64,000 bases of DNA from Lachnospiraceae bacterium KM106-2 (GTDB lineage Bacteria > Bacillota > Clostridia > Lachnospirales > Lachnospiraceae), in contig AP018794.1 of the NCBI GenBank assembly GCA_009731425.1, positions 4,017,501 through 4,081,500 on the forward strand, written 5' to 3'. Position numbers and translations under genes: made by a program. A model generated the notes under the pieces. It made no database searches and had not been told where the DNA came from. It was given only the letters and a program-made list of their open reading frames with translations. Of the stretch, positions 33,504 to 41,845 are shown piece after piece. Position 1 is the first letter of the stretch, and every line of letters begins with the position of its first letter.

Positions 33504-34470
33504 ATTTAAAGTATTTATCAACTCCGTTACAGATACCTGTTGTCATCTTCTTTTGATAAGCAGCAGTCTGCATGAGGCGGTCTTCTTTTGCGTTAGACAT
33601 GTAACCCATTTCCACTACGGTAACAGGAATCTTAGACCAGTTACTGCCGGAGAGGTCATCTCTTGCTTGCATTCCACCATTTTTCGCTTTTGTTGCCTTA
33701 CAGAATTCTGTTAGGATCGTTTGGGAAAGCTTTTTTGAATTCTTGCTGATGGATGGGATAAATGGATTCTTTGTTGTTGGGTAGATAGTAAGAGCACCAT
33801 TTACACTACGATTAGTTGAGCCATTTGCATGAATTCGGATAAAGATATCAGCGCCAGATTTATTTGCAATTTTGGCACGTTGGCTGTTGGAGATATTTAC
33901 GTTATGAGTTGTACGGATCATAACAACTTCATAGCCACGTTTGATCAATTCAGCTTGTACTTTCTTTGACATCGCTAATGTTAATTTATATTCCGGTACT
34001 CTGGTAGCAACACCTGTTGTTCCAGAAGCTACTTTCGGTTTTTTCTTGGAGCTTCCAGGACCAATCGGTTCTAAGCTGGAATTTCCTTTTGCCTGATGGC
34101 CGGCATCAATCGCAACGATCTTCGGTTTTGGCAATTTAATAGATGCCGTTTTAGAAGGATCGCTTGCAGTACCGTCTTCATCAATTGCTTTTACCTGGAA
34201 ATAATAAGTTGCATTCGTAGCTAATTTACCAGTTTTATAAGTAAGAGCCTTTGTCGTTTTTACTTTTTTAAAACTTCCGTTGCCCTTTTTCATGTAGATT
34301 TCATAGGATGTTGCATTGGATACTCGTTTGTAATTAATTGAGATCGTATAAGCAGTTTCCTTTTTGATCGATGTGATCGTTGTTGTAGATAGTTCAGTCG
34401 CTTTTGCCAAGATTGGTGTCATGACACACAAGAGAAGTATCGTAATCATTAAACTAAATCTCTTTTTCAT
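33502..34470 (-). CDS. Secreted N-acetylmuramoyl-L-alanine amidase with fibronectin-like domain
   Basis: A 322-residue protein. The signal peptide (RFSLMITILLLCVMTPILAKA) is followed by a fibronectin type III-like domain (about 30-115; TYKTGKLATNATYYFQVKAID). The Amidase_3 domain (about 118-322) has the zinc-site signatures VAIDAGHQAKG, IRIHANGS and VVEMGYMSNAKED. The last two Amidase_3 landmarks (His in RIHAN, Glu in VEMGY) are intact. ATG 34470 follows AAAGGAG; the longer frame is not supported. Acts on peptidoglycan outside the membrane. Confidence 0.92.
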   Translation of the reverse strand: MKKRFSLMITILLLCVMTPILAKATELSTTTITSIKKETAYTISINYKRVSNATSYEIYMKKGNGSFKKVKTTKALTYKTGKLATNATYYFQVKAIDEDGTASDPSKTASIKLPKPKIVAIDAGHQAKGNSSLEPIGPGSSKKKPKVASGTTGVATRVPEYKLTLAMSKKVQAELIKRGYEVVMIRTTHNVNISNSQRAKIANKSGADIFIRIHANGSTNRSVNGALTIYPTTKNPFIPSISKNSKKLSQTILTEFCKATKAKNGGMQARDDLSGSNWSKIPVTVVEMGYMSNAKEDRLMQTAAYQKKMTTGICNGVDKYFK

Positions 34471-34619
34471 ATATTCTCCTTTTAGTACTAAGTTGTAAGA
34501 ATAATATCGACATAATACGACAAAAAAGAAAGTCATACACAAATGATGGATAAAATTACTAAGCAAGTTGTAATATGAGTTTTAGAGTATTATTATGGGA
34601 ATAAATAGGGGGAAACGGG

Positions 34620-34934
34620 ATGAAGAAAAAGAATCAGACAAAAGCGATCGTACTGATTGTTTTTGTTAGTATACTGCTTTTTGCAACGATATTCTATCTT
34701 TCACATCGTACTTATTATGCCTATAATGACTGGTGGATTCAGGGGAAGAGTATGGAACAAGTAGAAGCTCGATACGGCAAGAGCAAAGAATGCAGTAGGA
34801 ATCTAAGAGCATATTTTCTATATCGGGATAATGGTGCGGTGATGCCGAGCCAGCAAGAAATCTATTATTATATGCAGCTTGATGAGAATGGGAAAGTAAT
34901 AAAAGTCTATAAGGGGATCGCACTTGGAGGCTAA
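34620..34934 (+). CDS. Single-pass membrane hypothetical protein
   Basis: A 104-residue protein with an N-terminal anchor (AIVLIVFVSILLFATIFYL) and a short extracytoplasmic domain. GKSMEQVEARYGKS resembles a SmpA/BamE-like bend, but the assignment is not secure. AGGGGGAAA lies upstream. Confidence 0.6.
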   Translation: MKKKNQTKAIVLIVFVSILLFATIFYLSHRTYYAYNDWWIQGKSMEQVEARYGKSKECSRNLRAYFLYRDNGAVMPSQQEIYYYMQLDENGKVIKVYKGIALGG

Positions 34935-34935
34935 C

Positions 34936-34988
34936 AAAAAAGCTCTTCTTGAGGAAACGATAAGTTTACTACAAGAAAGAGCTTTTTT
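34936..34988. terminator. Bidirectional terminator
   Basis: AAAAAAGCTCTT...CTTG and CAAG...AAGAGCTTTTTT arms serve the convergent genes at 34934 and 34988. Confidence 0.85.
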
Positions 34989-35728
34989 TATTGATTTTTG
35001 TTCTTTATTGATTGTCTTAAAAAGGCTGTGTATTCAGCTTTAAAATTAGATAAATTTCCTTGAGAAATCGGAACAATGGATTGACAATCCGTCATTTGAA
35101 GTTCTTTTGCATCTAGTTTCTGAATGTAATTCATATTCACTAAAAAAGAACGATGTGGTTTTGTAAATTGCGGATATGCTAATAGCTTCTTCTCAATATC
35201 TTTTAATGTACCATAACATTCAATGGATTCACCTGTATTAAGATGGTAGAAGAGTTTATCTTTCTTTACTTCAACGAATTTGATACTATAGTAAGGAATA
35301 TTTCTAAGAGTTCCTTTTTCTTTAACTAAAATGCCATCTGCAACCTTTGATTTTTTATTTAAGATCAATTTATCTAAAATAATGGAAAGGCGTAATGGAT
35401 TGATTGGTTTTAATAAATACGAAAATGCTTCAACATCGTAAGAAGCAAGTGCATATTCAGGAGATGTTGTAACGAAGACGATCGAAGAGCTTTCGTCTTT
35501 TGTTCGAATTTCTTGTGCTAAGTCCATGCCAGAAATACCAGGCATGATAATGTCTAAAAAGTAAAAATCAAAAGTTTCCCCCTGCTTAAGTGCCGATAAT
35601 AATTCGTTGCTACTACAAAATGTTTTGATTGTTAATAGATTACCTTTCTGTTGAGAATAGGAATATATAAAATCTTGTAGTTGGCTAACGGCTAGTTTAC
35701 TATCGTCACAAATAGCTAATCTCATCAT
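34988..35728 (-). CDS. LytTR-family response regulator
   Basis: A 246-residue protein. The receiver domain (about 1-125) has the acidic pair CDD, phospho-acceptor Asp in FYFLDIIMPGISG, Thr/Ser in IVFVTTSPEY and Lys in YLLKPINP. The LytTR DNA-binding domain (about 140-240) includes KPHRSFLVNMNYIQKL. AgrA/LytR-type regulators usually control secreted or surface functions. No sensor kinase lies next to it, so it is an orphan here. It is divergent from the surface protein at 35962. Confidence 0.92.
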   Translation of the reverse strand: MMRLAICDDSKLAVSQLQDFIYSYSQQKGNLLTIKTFCSSNELLSALKQGETFDFYFLDIIMPGISGMDLAQEIRTKDESSSIVFVTTSPEYALASYDVEAFSYLLKPINPLRLSIILDKLILNKKSKVADGILVKEKGTLRNIPYYSIKFVEVKKDKLFYHLNTGESIECYGTLKDIEKKLLAYPQFTKPHRSFLVNMNYIQKLDAKELQMTDCQSIVPISQGNLSNFKAEYTAFLRQSIKNKNQ

Positions 35729-35961
35729 GAATTAAACTCCCATTTTCAAAATAGTATTTTACATACTGTATATCGACTTGAACTTAAAAAAAAACAAGAT
35801 ATAATATGAAAAATGTCGAAAACTTTAAAAATATTTTATCATAATTCAATCATTTATCGGTTATTTTTTAGTTTTCATCGGTAAAATGTTTCAATTTTTA
35901 CAGCGATTCGTTACTATTGAATAAGGTTAATTGTAGTAATTGATTTAAGAGGAGAAGATGA

Positions 35962-38040
35962 ATGAGAAAAAAGAGGGAACTTTCATTTTTTATTTGTTTT
36001 ATTATAATAGCCACGCAACTATTAGGTGGATTAAGCAGGAATATTATCTATGCGAAAGCATCAGATGATTTTACATATCAGAATATTAATTTAGGAGCAA
36101 GTGTGATCCATGATCCTACAAGCACAACAGAGAAAGCAACTCACTGGATGGGCAGCAGAGTATACTACGGAAAGAAAGGAACCCAATGGAGAGTATTGGA
36201 TCAAGACGGCCTTTTATTTGCTGAAGATTATTTAGAAAAAAGACTCTATAATGAGGTCCCAACACTTCGAACGGTAACGTGGGAGACATCTACGTTACGA
36301 AGTTATTTGAATGGATATTCAGGGATCGCATATAAAGATTATCCTGAAGAGAATTTTATTAATCATTTTTTTACAAAGAGTGAAGCAGAAGCAATTAAGA
36401 CTACACACATCACAACGCAAAAGAATAAATTTAGTGGTGGAAATCCAACCGATGATAAGATTTTTGTATTAGCAATTGAAGAGATTGAAAATAAAAGCTA
36501 TGGGTTTGGAAGTGAGGCAACACGAACAGATCGAGAAGGGAATGTGGATGCACCTAAATATAATAATGGTGCTATTGACTGGTACTGGCTGCGTTCACCG
36601 GGAGGAAAGGCAAGTTCTTATGTAGCAACGGTTAACTTTCAGGGTGTCGTAAATAAAGCTACTGGATCCAGTTCTAAGAATGGTGATTATCCAGATGGAA
36701 AGTTGGTTCGTCCAGCATTTAATTTAGATATGTCAGCTGTTTTATTTACAACTGCTGATGGAGTTAGTAAGAAGAGTTATGGTAAATTGGGAAGCGCTGA
36801 AAGTGTAGTAAAGGCTGATGCAGCAAAGTCAGATCTCTGGAAATTGACAATGAAGGGAACAAATCAGTCATTAGGAGTAAAGTCAGAAAGTAGTACAGAG
36901 ATCACAAAACGAGAAGATACTGTACTTACGATCACTCATAAAAGTGCGAAGTCTATTTTAACGGATGCGACACAAATTTCTGCAATGTTACTAGATAAAA
37001 GTGATCAGGTTCTTTACTATGGCTCTATAAATAGCGATTGTAATGCAACAACTTCTAAGGTAGTAATACCAGGAAACCTAGAAGAAGGAAATTATACGTT
37101 AAGATTTTTTGCAGAAGATGTGAATGAGGATGACATGACAGACTTTGCATCTGCATTTAGTGATATGCCGATCAGCGTAAAAGAAGTACCGGTAAATAAA
37201 GTAGAAGGTATTCCAAATGAAGTTCAGCTTGAGAAAGCAGAGGAGATTCATTTGGCTGGACAAGTAATTCCTGAAAGTGCAACGTATACAGAGGTAACCT
37301 ATACCATTAAGGATGCTGGAGATACAGGAGCGGTCATTGAAGATAATAAACTTATTTTGAGTGGAAATGGGACAGGAAGTATTACTGTTATAGTTACTGT
37401 TAAAAATGGTAAGCTAAATGGAGATGATTATCAGGAAGAAATCGTAATTGATGTAAGTAAAAAAGAATCCGTTGAGAATATTCCTTCTCAAGATATAAGT
37501 AGCAAAGAGGAAACTACTCCAGTTACAGAGGATACAAGTAGTAAAGAGGAGTCTACTCCTGTTATAGAGAATACAAGCAGTAAAGAAGAATCTACTTCAG
37601 TTACGGATGATACAAGCAGTAAAGAAGAGTCTATACCGAACGTTGAAGATACTAACAATCAAGAGTTGATCGTGTTAGCACCATCAGTTTCAGGTAAGCA
37701 ATCAGAACTTGTTAATTTTATAAATGCAGAAATATCCGATAAGGATATAGACAGAAAGACTTTCTTGAATAAGAGTAAAATGATTAATATAAATCAAGAA
37801 TGGAAGGTAGAAACTTCAGAAGTAGTCAATAATCCGATCATTAGTACTAAGTCCAATGATCAAGAGATGAATAGAATTCAGCCATCAGCAATGCAAAAAG
37901 AAAAAGCAGTTGATACAAGTAAGCGTAAGTTAAAGAAATCTAGACATGGTAATATTACTTGGTTACTTTTATTGCTTGTGATGACAAGTCCTTACTTTAT
38001 AAGAAAGTATAAAAAATACCATACAAAAATAGAAGAATAA
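35962..38040 (+). CDS. Large surface-anchored protein with DUF6273 domain and Ser/Glu-rich repeats
   Basis: A 692-residue protein. Signal peptide (about 1-31). A DUF6273-like domain (about 40-260) contains WRVLDQDGLLFAEDYL, WETSTLRSYLNG and DWYWLRSPGG. Beta-rich Ig-like segments follow. Residues about 509-565 hold four ~14-residue repeats of the type DTSSKEESTPVTE. The C terminus has a hydrophobic anchor and a positive tail (NITWLLLLLVMTSPYF then RKYKKYHTK), without a clear LPXTG. Probably cell-wall or membrane displayed. The divergent LytTR gene may regulate it; the 233-bp spacer between them is AT-rich with no clear site. Confidence 0.82.
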   Translation: MRKKRELSFFICFIIIATQLLGGLSRNIIYAKASDDFTYQNINLGASVIHDPTSTTEKATHWMGSRVYYGKKGTQWRVLDQDGLLFAEDYLEKRLYNEVPTLRTVTWETSTLRSYLNGYSGIAYKDYPEENFINHFFTKSEAEAIKTTHITTQKNKFSGGNPTDDKIFVLAIEEIENKSYGFGSEATRTDREGNVDAPKYNNGAIDWYWLRSPGGKASSYVATVNFQGVVNKATGSSSKNGDYPDGKLVRPAFNLDMSAVLFTTADGVSKKSYGKLGSAESVVKADAAKSDLWKLTMKGTNQSLGVKSESSTEITKREDTVLTITHKSAKSILTDATQISAMLLDKSDQVLYYGSINSDCNATTSKVVIPGNLEEGNYTLRFFAEDVNEDDMTDFASAFSDMPISVKEVPVNKVEGIPNEVQLEKAEEIHLAGQVIPESATYTEVTYTIKDAGDTGAVIEDNKLILSGNGTGSITVIVTVKNGKLNGDDYQEEIVIDVSKKESVENIPSQDISSKEETTPVTEDTSSKEESTPVIENTSSKEESTSVTDDTSSKEESIPNVEDTNNQELIVLAPSVSGKQSELVNFINAEISDKDIDRKTFLNKSKMININQEWKVETSEVVNNPIISTKSNDQEMNRIQPSAMQKEKAVDTSKRKLKKSRHGNITWLLLLLVMTSPYFIRKYKKYHTKIEE

Positions 38041-38094
38041 AAAGAAAAACCAGAGAATAGACAACAATGAGTCTGTTTTCTGGTTTTTCTTTTT
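38041..38094 (+). terminator. Terminator after the surface protein gene
   Basis: AAAGAAAAACCAGA and TTCTGGTTTTTCTTT arms flank a loop and end in a T-rich run. Confidence 0.85.
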
Positions 38095-38166
38095 CGGTTA
38101 CTTTATAGTTACGTTAGAATTAATCATGGTAATTAATGGTAACATCTTATTTGCTGCTTGTCAATA

Positions 38167-38820
38167 TTAAATTGTCATAACACCACCAAATCGAGCAAGG
38201 TAATCTTGTTTGCTTTTATAGTCAGCATCGTACATGCCAACTTTTCTCCAAAAGGAACGATCGTGATTCATATGAAGGATATGGCATAGCTCATGAATGA
38301 CTACATAATCAATGACGGTTAGGGGAGCCATAGAAAGCTTATAGTTAAAGGTAAGTTCTTTTCGACTATTACACGTTCCCCAAGCGCTGTGAGATTCTAC
38401 GATGGAGATTCCTTTGGATTGAACACCAATAATCGCTTCATAATACTTGACTCTTTTTTTTATGATCTTCTTTGTTTCTTGGAAATAGAATTTCTTTAAG
38501 GCCGTCTGAATGTCTTCATCTGAGTCAGGGATTTCTTCTAGAAGATCTGGGAGGGTACATCCCTTACCTCGAAAAAGAAAAAGTTCTGAGTCATCATAAG
38601 TCTTTTGACTAGAGATATATTTTCGATTATCTAATCGTTTTTGAAGTTCTATTAGTTGTTTGGAGTTTGCACGGATAAAGTTGAATATTTCCTCTTCAGT
38701 CGTTTTGGTAGGTGCTTTTACTAGAATATGACCTTCCGGACTGATCTCTAGAGTAAGCTTCTTTCGTTTCGAGTATTGTACGGTAAAGATAATAGTCGTA
38801 TCATTGATTGCAATCTGCAT
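38167..38820 (-). CDS. YgjP/DUF45-family zinc metallopeptidase-like protein
   Basis: A 217-residue protein. HELCHILHMNHDRSFWRKV provides the HExxH motif and the third His of the SprT/WLM-like clan. KLTLEISPEGHILVKAP and SAWGTCNSRKELTFNYKL are typical YgjP segments. ATG 38820 follows AAGGAGCC with 9-nt spacing; an ATG at 38850 has no site. Cytoplasmic; physiological target unknown. Confidence 0.9.
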   Translation of the reverse strand: MQIAINDTTIIFTVQYSKRKKLTLEISPEGHILVKAPTKTTEEEIFNFIRANSKQLIELQKRLDNRKYISSQKTYDDSELFLFRGKGCTLPDLLEEIPDSDEDIQTALKKFYFQETKKIIKKRVKYYEAIIGVQSKGISIVESHSAWGTCNSRKELTFNYKLSMAPLTVIDYVVIHELCHILHMNHDRSFWRKVGMYDADYKSKQDYLARFGGVMTI

Positions 38821-38949
38821 GGTAGATGGCTCCTTGTTGATAGATTTCACATTTTTATGTTATTGTATCGAAAATGTGGAAATCTGTCTAGAGGAGGAAA
38901 CTTGAATGAATCGGTAAACAAGGTATAATTGATTAGGGAGGAGATTCGT

Positions 38950-39768
38950 ATGTTTAAAATTGGAGAGTTTTCAAAACTAATGCAGGTTTCGATTCGAATG
39001 TTACGTTATTATGATGAACAGGGATTATTAAAGCCAGCTAAGATCGATCCTTTTACAGGGTATCGGATGTATTCCACCGAGCAAATACCCAGGTTACAGG
39101 AAATCCTTTTATTACGTGACAGCAAATTCTCTACGACTGAGATGAAGGCTATTATGAAGGCGAGGCAAGAGATTGATCTTAGAAGTGAGCTAGAGAAAAA
39201 GAAAATACAGATTGAGAAAGAAATACAATTAGAACAGGATCGAATTGAAAAGATCAATCATGCAGTGAAGGAATTGAAGGATAGAAAATTTCAAATGTAT
39301 TGCAATATCAATTATAAGAAAGTCGAAACGTTTTGGATCATATCCAAAAGAGAGCGAATACCGACCTATTTTCATGAGGGACTTTTATGGAAAGAATTAT
39401 GTGCATTTGTGGAAAGAGAACATATTGTAATTAGTCAGAATATATATAATAATGTTGCTATTTATCATGATAGGGAACATAAAGATCATGATGTTGATGT
39501 TGAAGTGGGAATGCTTGTTACAACACCAGGAAAAGAGAAAGATGGTTTTACATATCGACAAGTAGAGCCTATTGATAAAATGGCATATGCAATGGTATAT
39601 GGGCCCTATAGTAATCTAGGGAATGCGTATGAGCAAATTGCTTATTGGCTGGAAAGCCATCAAGAACAGATGGCAGAAAAACCGTCGAGACAAATCTGTC
39701 ATATTGGCGAGGGAGATGGGGTTAGTCCCGAAGAGTATCTGACAGAAATTCAAATTCCATTAAAATAG
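38950..39768 (+). CDS. MerR-family regulator with GyrI-like effector-binding domain
   Basis: A 272-residue protein. The N-terminal MerR helix-turn-helix (MFKIGEFSKLMQVSIRMLRYYDEQGLLKPA) is followed by a long coiled coil (about 75-115). The C-terminal GyrI-like/effector-binding domain (about 120-270) binds small, often cationic molecules. The start at 38950 follows GGGAGGAG. The promoter type it should act on (19-bp spacer with dyad) lies immediately downstream, before the TrmO-like gene. Confidence 0.9.
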   Translation: MFKIGEFSKLMQVSIRMLRYYDEQGLLKPAKIDPFTGYRMYSTEQIPRLQEILLLRDSKFSTTEMKAIMKARQEIDLRSELEKKKIQIEKEIQLEQDRIEKINHAVKELKDRKFQMYCNINYKKVETFWIISKRERIPTYFHEGLLWKELCAFVEREHIVISQNIYNNVAIYHDREHKDHDVDVEVGMLVTTPGKEKDGFTYRQVEPIDKMAYAMVYGPYSNLGNAYEQIAYWLESHQEQMAEKPSRQICHIGEGDGVSPEEYLTEIQIPLK

Positions 39769-39772
39769 TCCC

Positions 39773-39803
39773 TTGACTCTCACATGATGTGAGGGTTTAA
39801 CCT
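39773..39803 (+). promoter_or_regulatory. MerR-type promoter with 19-bp spacer
   Basis: TTGACT (39773-39778), a 19-bp spacer and TAACCT (39798-39803) form an over-long promoter. The dyad CTCACATGATGTGAG fills the spacer. MerR proteins activate such promoters by twisting the spacer. It would drive the downstream TrmO-like gene. Confidence 0.75.
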
Positions 39804-39834
39804 CTTGTTATCAATATAATAGGAGGAAAGATAA

Positions 39835-40302
39835 ATGGAGTTAAAAGAGATTGGTAAGATTAAAGTAGAAGGAGAGTCGATGTTTCTTCAGATTTATGAG
39901 CCTTATCGAAAAGGAACCAGGGGATTAAAAGAATTTTCTCACATTGATATATTATGGTGGTTTGATCGCTGTGATAATGAAGAGAGTAGAAGGGTACTAG
40001 AGATTCCAAAACCATATCAGAAAGCGCCAGATACACTTGGGGTATTTGCTACCAGATCGCCACAGAGGCCAAATCCAATTGCTCTTTCTGTAGTACAGAT
40101 TTTGTATATGGATGAGGAACAAGGAAGAATTTATGTTACTTTTATTGATGCGTTAGATGGAAGTAGTATCTTAGATCTAAAGCCATATACACCAAGTCTT
40201 GATCGTGTAAATGAGCCGGAGGTACCAAGCTGGTGCAGTCATTGGCCTGACTGCTATGAGAAATCAGGAGAATTTAATTGGGAAGAGGAATTTTTGTTTT
40301 GA
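39835..40302 (+). CDS. TrmO/TsaA-like (UPF0066) protein, probable tRNA methyltransferase
   Basis: A 155-residue beta-barrel SAM-binding protein. FSHIDILWWFDRCD, GVFATRSPQRPNPIALSVVQI (the family signature RSPxRPNPI) and LDLKPYTPSLD are present. TrmO N6-methylates threonylcarbamoyl-adenosine 37 of tRNA-Thr. This short form lacks the C-terminal extension of E. coli TrmO, so a different substrate is possible. Its link to a MerR-type promoter is unusual. Confidence 0.85.
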   Translation: MELKEIGKIKVEGESMFLQIYEPYRKGTRGLKEFSHIDILWWFDRCDNEESRRVLEIPKPYQKAPDTLGVFATRSPQRPNPIALSVVQILYMDEEQGRIYVTFIDALDGSSILDLKPYTPSLDRVNEPEVPSWCSHWPDCYEKSGEFNWEEEFLF

Positions 40303-40338
40303 TCAAAAGCTCCAGTCTGAAAAGACTGGGGCTTTTAT
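40303..40338 (+). terminator. Terminator of the TrmO-like gene
   Basis: An AAAAGCTCCAGTC / GACTGGGGCTTTT stem with a short loop is followed by ATT. Confidence 0.82.
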
Positions 40339-40345
40339 TGATTAA

Positions 40346-40413
40346 AGAAGAAAGCCAGGATGCGCACTCACCCGGAAGGAGTGTATCACTTTGTGATCAT
40401 GTTCGGCGCAGAG
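40346..40413 (+). repeat. Dispersed intergenic element, copy B
   Basis: GGATGCGCACTCAC (40358-40371) and GTTCGGCGC (40401-40409) match copy A (9076-9143), with a TATCACTTTGTGATC internal hairpin. Like copy A it directly follows a terminator. Confidence 0.65.
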
Positions 40414-40567
40414 TCTTTGCAAGCAAAGCACTTTTTATGCTATCAAATTATATACTAAGTATCTAAAAGGATAGTATTGCACCAAAAAGTGCGTACTTGT
40501 TCTTCGAATTAATTTATAATATTATTAAATCCGAGTAAAATAGTAGGATAAAATGGAGGTAGAAATT

Positions 40568-40759
40568 ATGGAACGTTTTACAAAGAAAATGACAATTGGT
40601 GAAGCACTACGTATTGATATGAATATTGCACCTGTTTTAATGGAAATTGGAATGCATTGTCTTGGATGTCCATCTTCTCAGAATGAAAGTATTGAAGAGG
40701 CAGCAATGGTTCATGGTATTAACCCAGATGAATTGATCCAGAAGTTAAATGCAATCTAA
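40568..40759 (+). CDS. DUF1858 redox-disulfide-type small protein
   Basis: A 63-residue protein. MTIGEALRIDMNIAPVLMEIGMHCLGCPSSQNESIEEAA contains the CLGC motif of the hybrid-cluster-associated disulfide family. A thiol redox or metal-delivery role is likely but untested. ATG 40568 follows GGAGG by 8 nt. Confidence 0.88.
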   Translation: MERFTKKMTIGEALRIDMNIAPVLMEIGMHCLGCPSSQNESIEEAAMVHGINPDELIQKLNAI

Positions 40760-40781
40760 GAGAGAGTAATAGAGGTTTAAG

Positions 40782-41663
40782 ATGTTTAAGAAAATAACAT
40801 ATGATGATCTAGCTATTCTCAAAAAGCAGTTCGAAAGCAATCCGAATCAAGGTTGTGAATTTTCGTTAGGGAATGCTTATATGTGGAATCATCATGGGAG
40901 TTTAGAATATGATATTATCAAAGATAGCTTGGTATTTCGTAATATAGAAGATGATATGATCACTTATCATATTCAAAGACATTCCAGTGAGTTTATAGCA
41001 ATTGTAGAACAGTTAGTATCAGAGGCAAAGGCTAGTAAGAAAAAAGTGAAGTTTTCTAATCTATTAGAGCCTATGATAGATGAATTAAAGGAAAGATACC
41101 CAGATCAATTTTCCTATTCGTATCAAAGAGATAATTGTGACTATATTTATGAAGTTGCTAGTCTAAGAGATTTATCGGGTAAGAAATATCATGGGAAGAA
41201 GAATCATGTGAATAAGTTCAAGAAGACTTATGAATTTCAATATGAGGAAATAAGTAAGGATAATATTGAAGAATGCAGGAACATGAAAGATCAATGGGCT
41301 CAGCTAAAAGAGGAATCGAATGCTTCGTTTCAGGATGAATTAACAGCAGTGAATATTGCACTTGATCACTTTGAGGAATTTGGTTTAGTGGGCGGTGCGA
41401 TTCGAATTGATGGAGAAGTGAAAGCATTTACCTTTGGAGAAAAGCTGACTGACGATACGTTTGTTACTCATGTGGAAAAAGCTTATGATGATATCCACGG
41501 ATTATATTCTGCTATTAATCAGCAGTTCGCTCAAAATAGTCTACAGGAATATACTTATGTGAATCGTGAAGAAGACTTAGGAGTAGAGGGCCTTCGAAAA
41601 GCAAAGCTATCCTATCATCCAGCGATTCTTTGGGAAAAGCATGAGGCAGTCTATCTTGGATAA
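40782..41663 (+). CDS. DUF2156 (phosphatidylglycerol lysyltransferase C-terminal-like) protein
   Basis: A 293-residue GNAT-fold protein without membrane helices. GCEFSLGNAYMWNHHG, GKKYHGKKNHVNKFKKTYEF and VNREEDLGVEGLRKAKLSYHPAILWEKHEAV are DUF2156 signatures. Free-standing members may aminoacylate lipids or other acceptors using aa-tRNA; the acceptor here is unknown. It lies 22 nt after the DUF1858 gene. Confidence 0.88.
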   Translation: MFKKITYDDLAILKKQFESNPNQGCEFSLGNAYMWNHHGSLEYDIIKDSLVFRNIEDDMITYHIQRHSSEFIAIVEQLVSEAKASKKKVKFSNLLEPMIDELKERYPDQFSYSYQRDNCDYIYEVASLRDLSGKKYHGKKNHVNKFKKTYEFQYEEISKDNIEECRNMKDQWAQLKEESNASFQDELTAVNIALDHFEEFGLVGGAIRIDGEVKAFTFGEKLTDDTFVTHVEKAYDDIHGLYSAINQQFAQNSLQEYTYVNREEDLGVEGLRKAKLSYHPAILWEKHEAVYLG

Positions 41664-41688
41664 AAAATAAAAAAAATAAAAAAAGTGG

Positions 41689-41742
41689 TTGACAATAAAA
41701 AATGAACAGGTTATAATCAAATTATCAGTTGAGCACAATTGA
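41689..41742 (+). promoter_or_regulatory. Promoter P1 of the thioredoxin/peroxidase cluster with MarR-type operator
   Basis: TTGACA (41689-41694), a 17-bp spacer and TATAAT (41712-41717) are near consensus. The palindrome TCAGTTG-AGCA-CAATTGA (41725-41742) covers the start point, as expected for repression by the OhrR-like protein encoded at 43692. Confidence 0.8.
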
Positions 41743-41797
41743 ATTTTGAAAAACTAAATTAGAAGATCAAGTTACATTAATAAATTATTTTTTTTAC

Positions 41798-41820
41798 TAT
41801 AATTAATTGAACACAATTAA
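41798..41820 (+). promoter_or_regulatory. Second -10 (P2) with perfect MarR-type operator
   Basis: TATAAT (41798-41803) abuts the perfect palindrome TTAATTG-AACA-CAATTAA (41803-41820). The arms and spacing match the P1 operator. No strong -35 is visible for P2. Confidence 0.65.
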
Positions 41821-41845
41821 ATTTGACTTAATAGGAGGACGAGAT

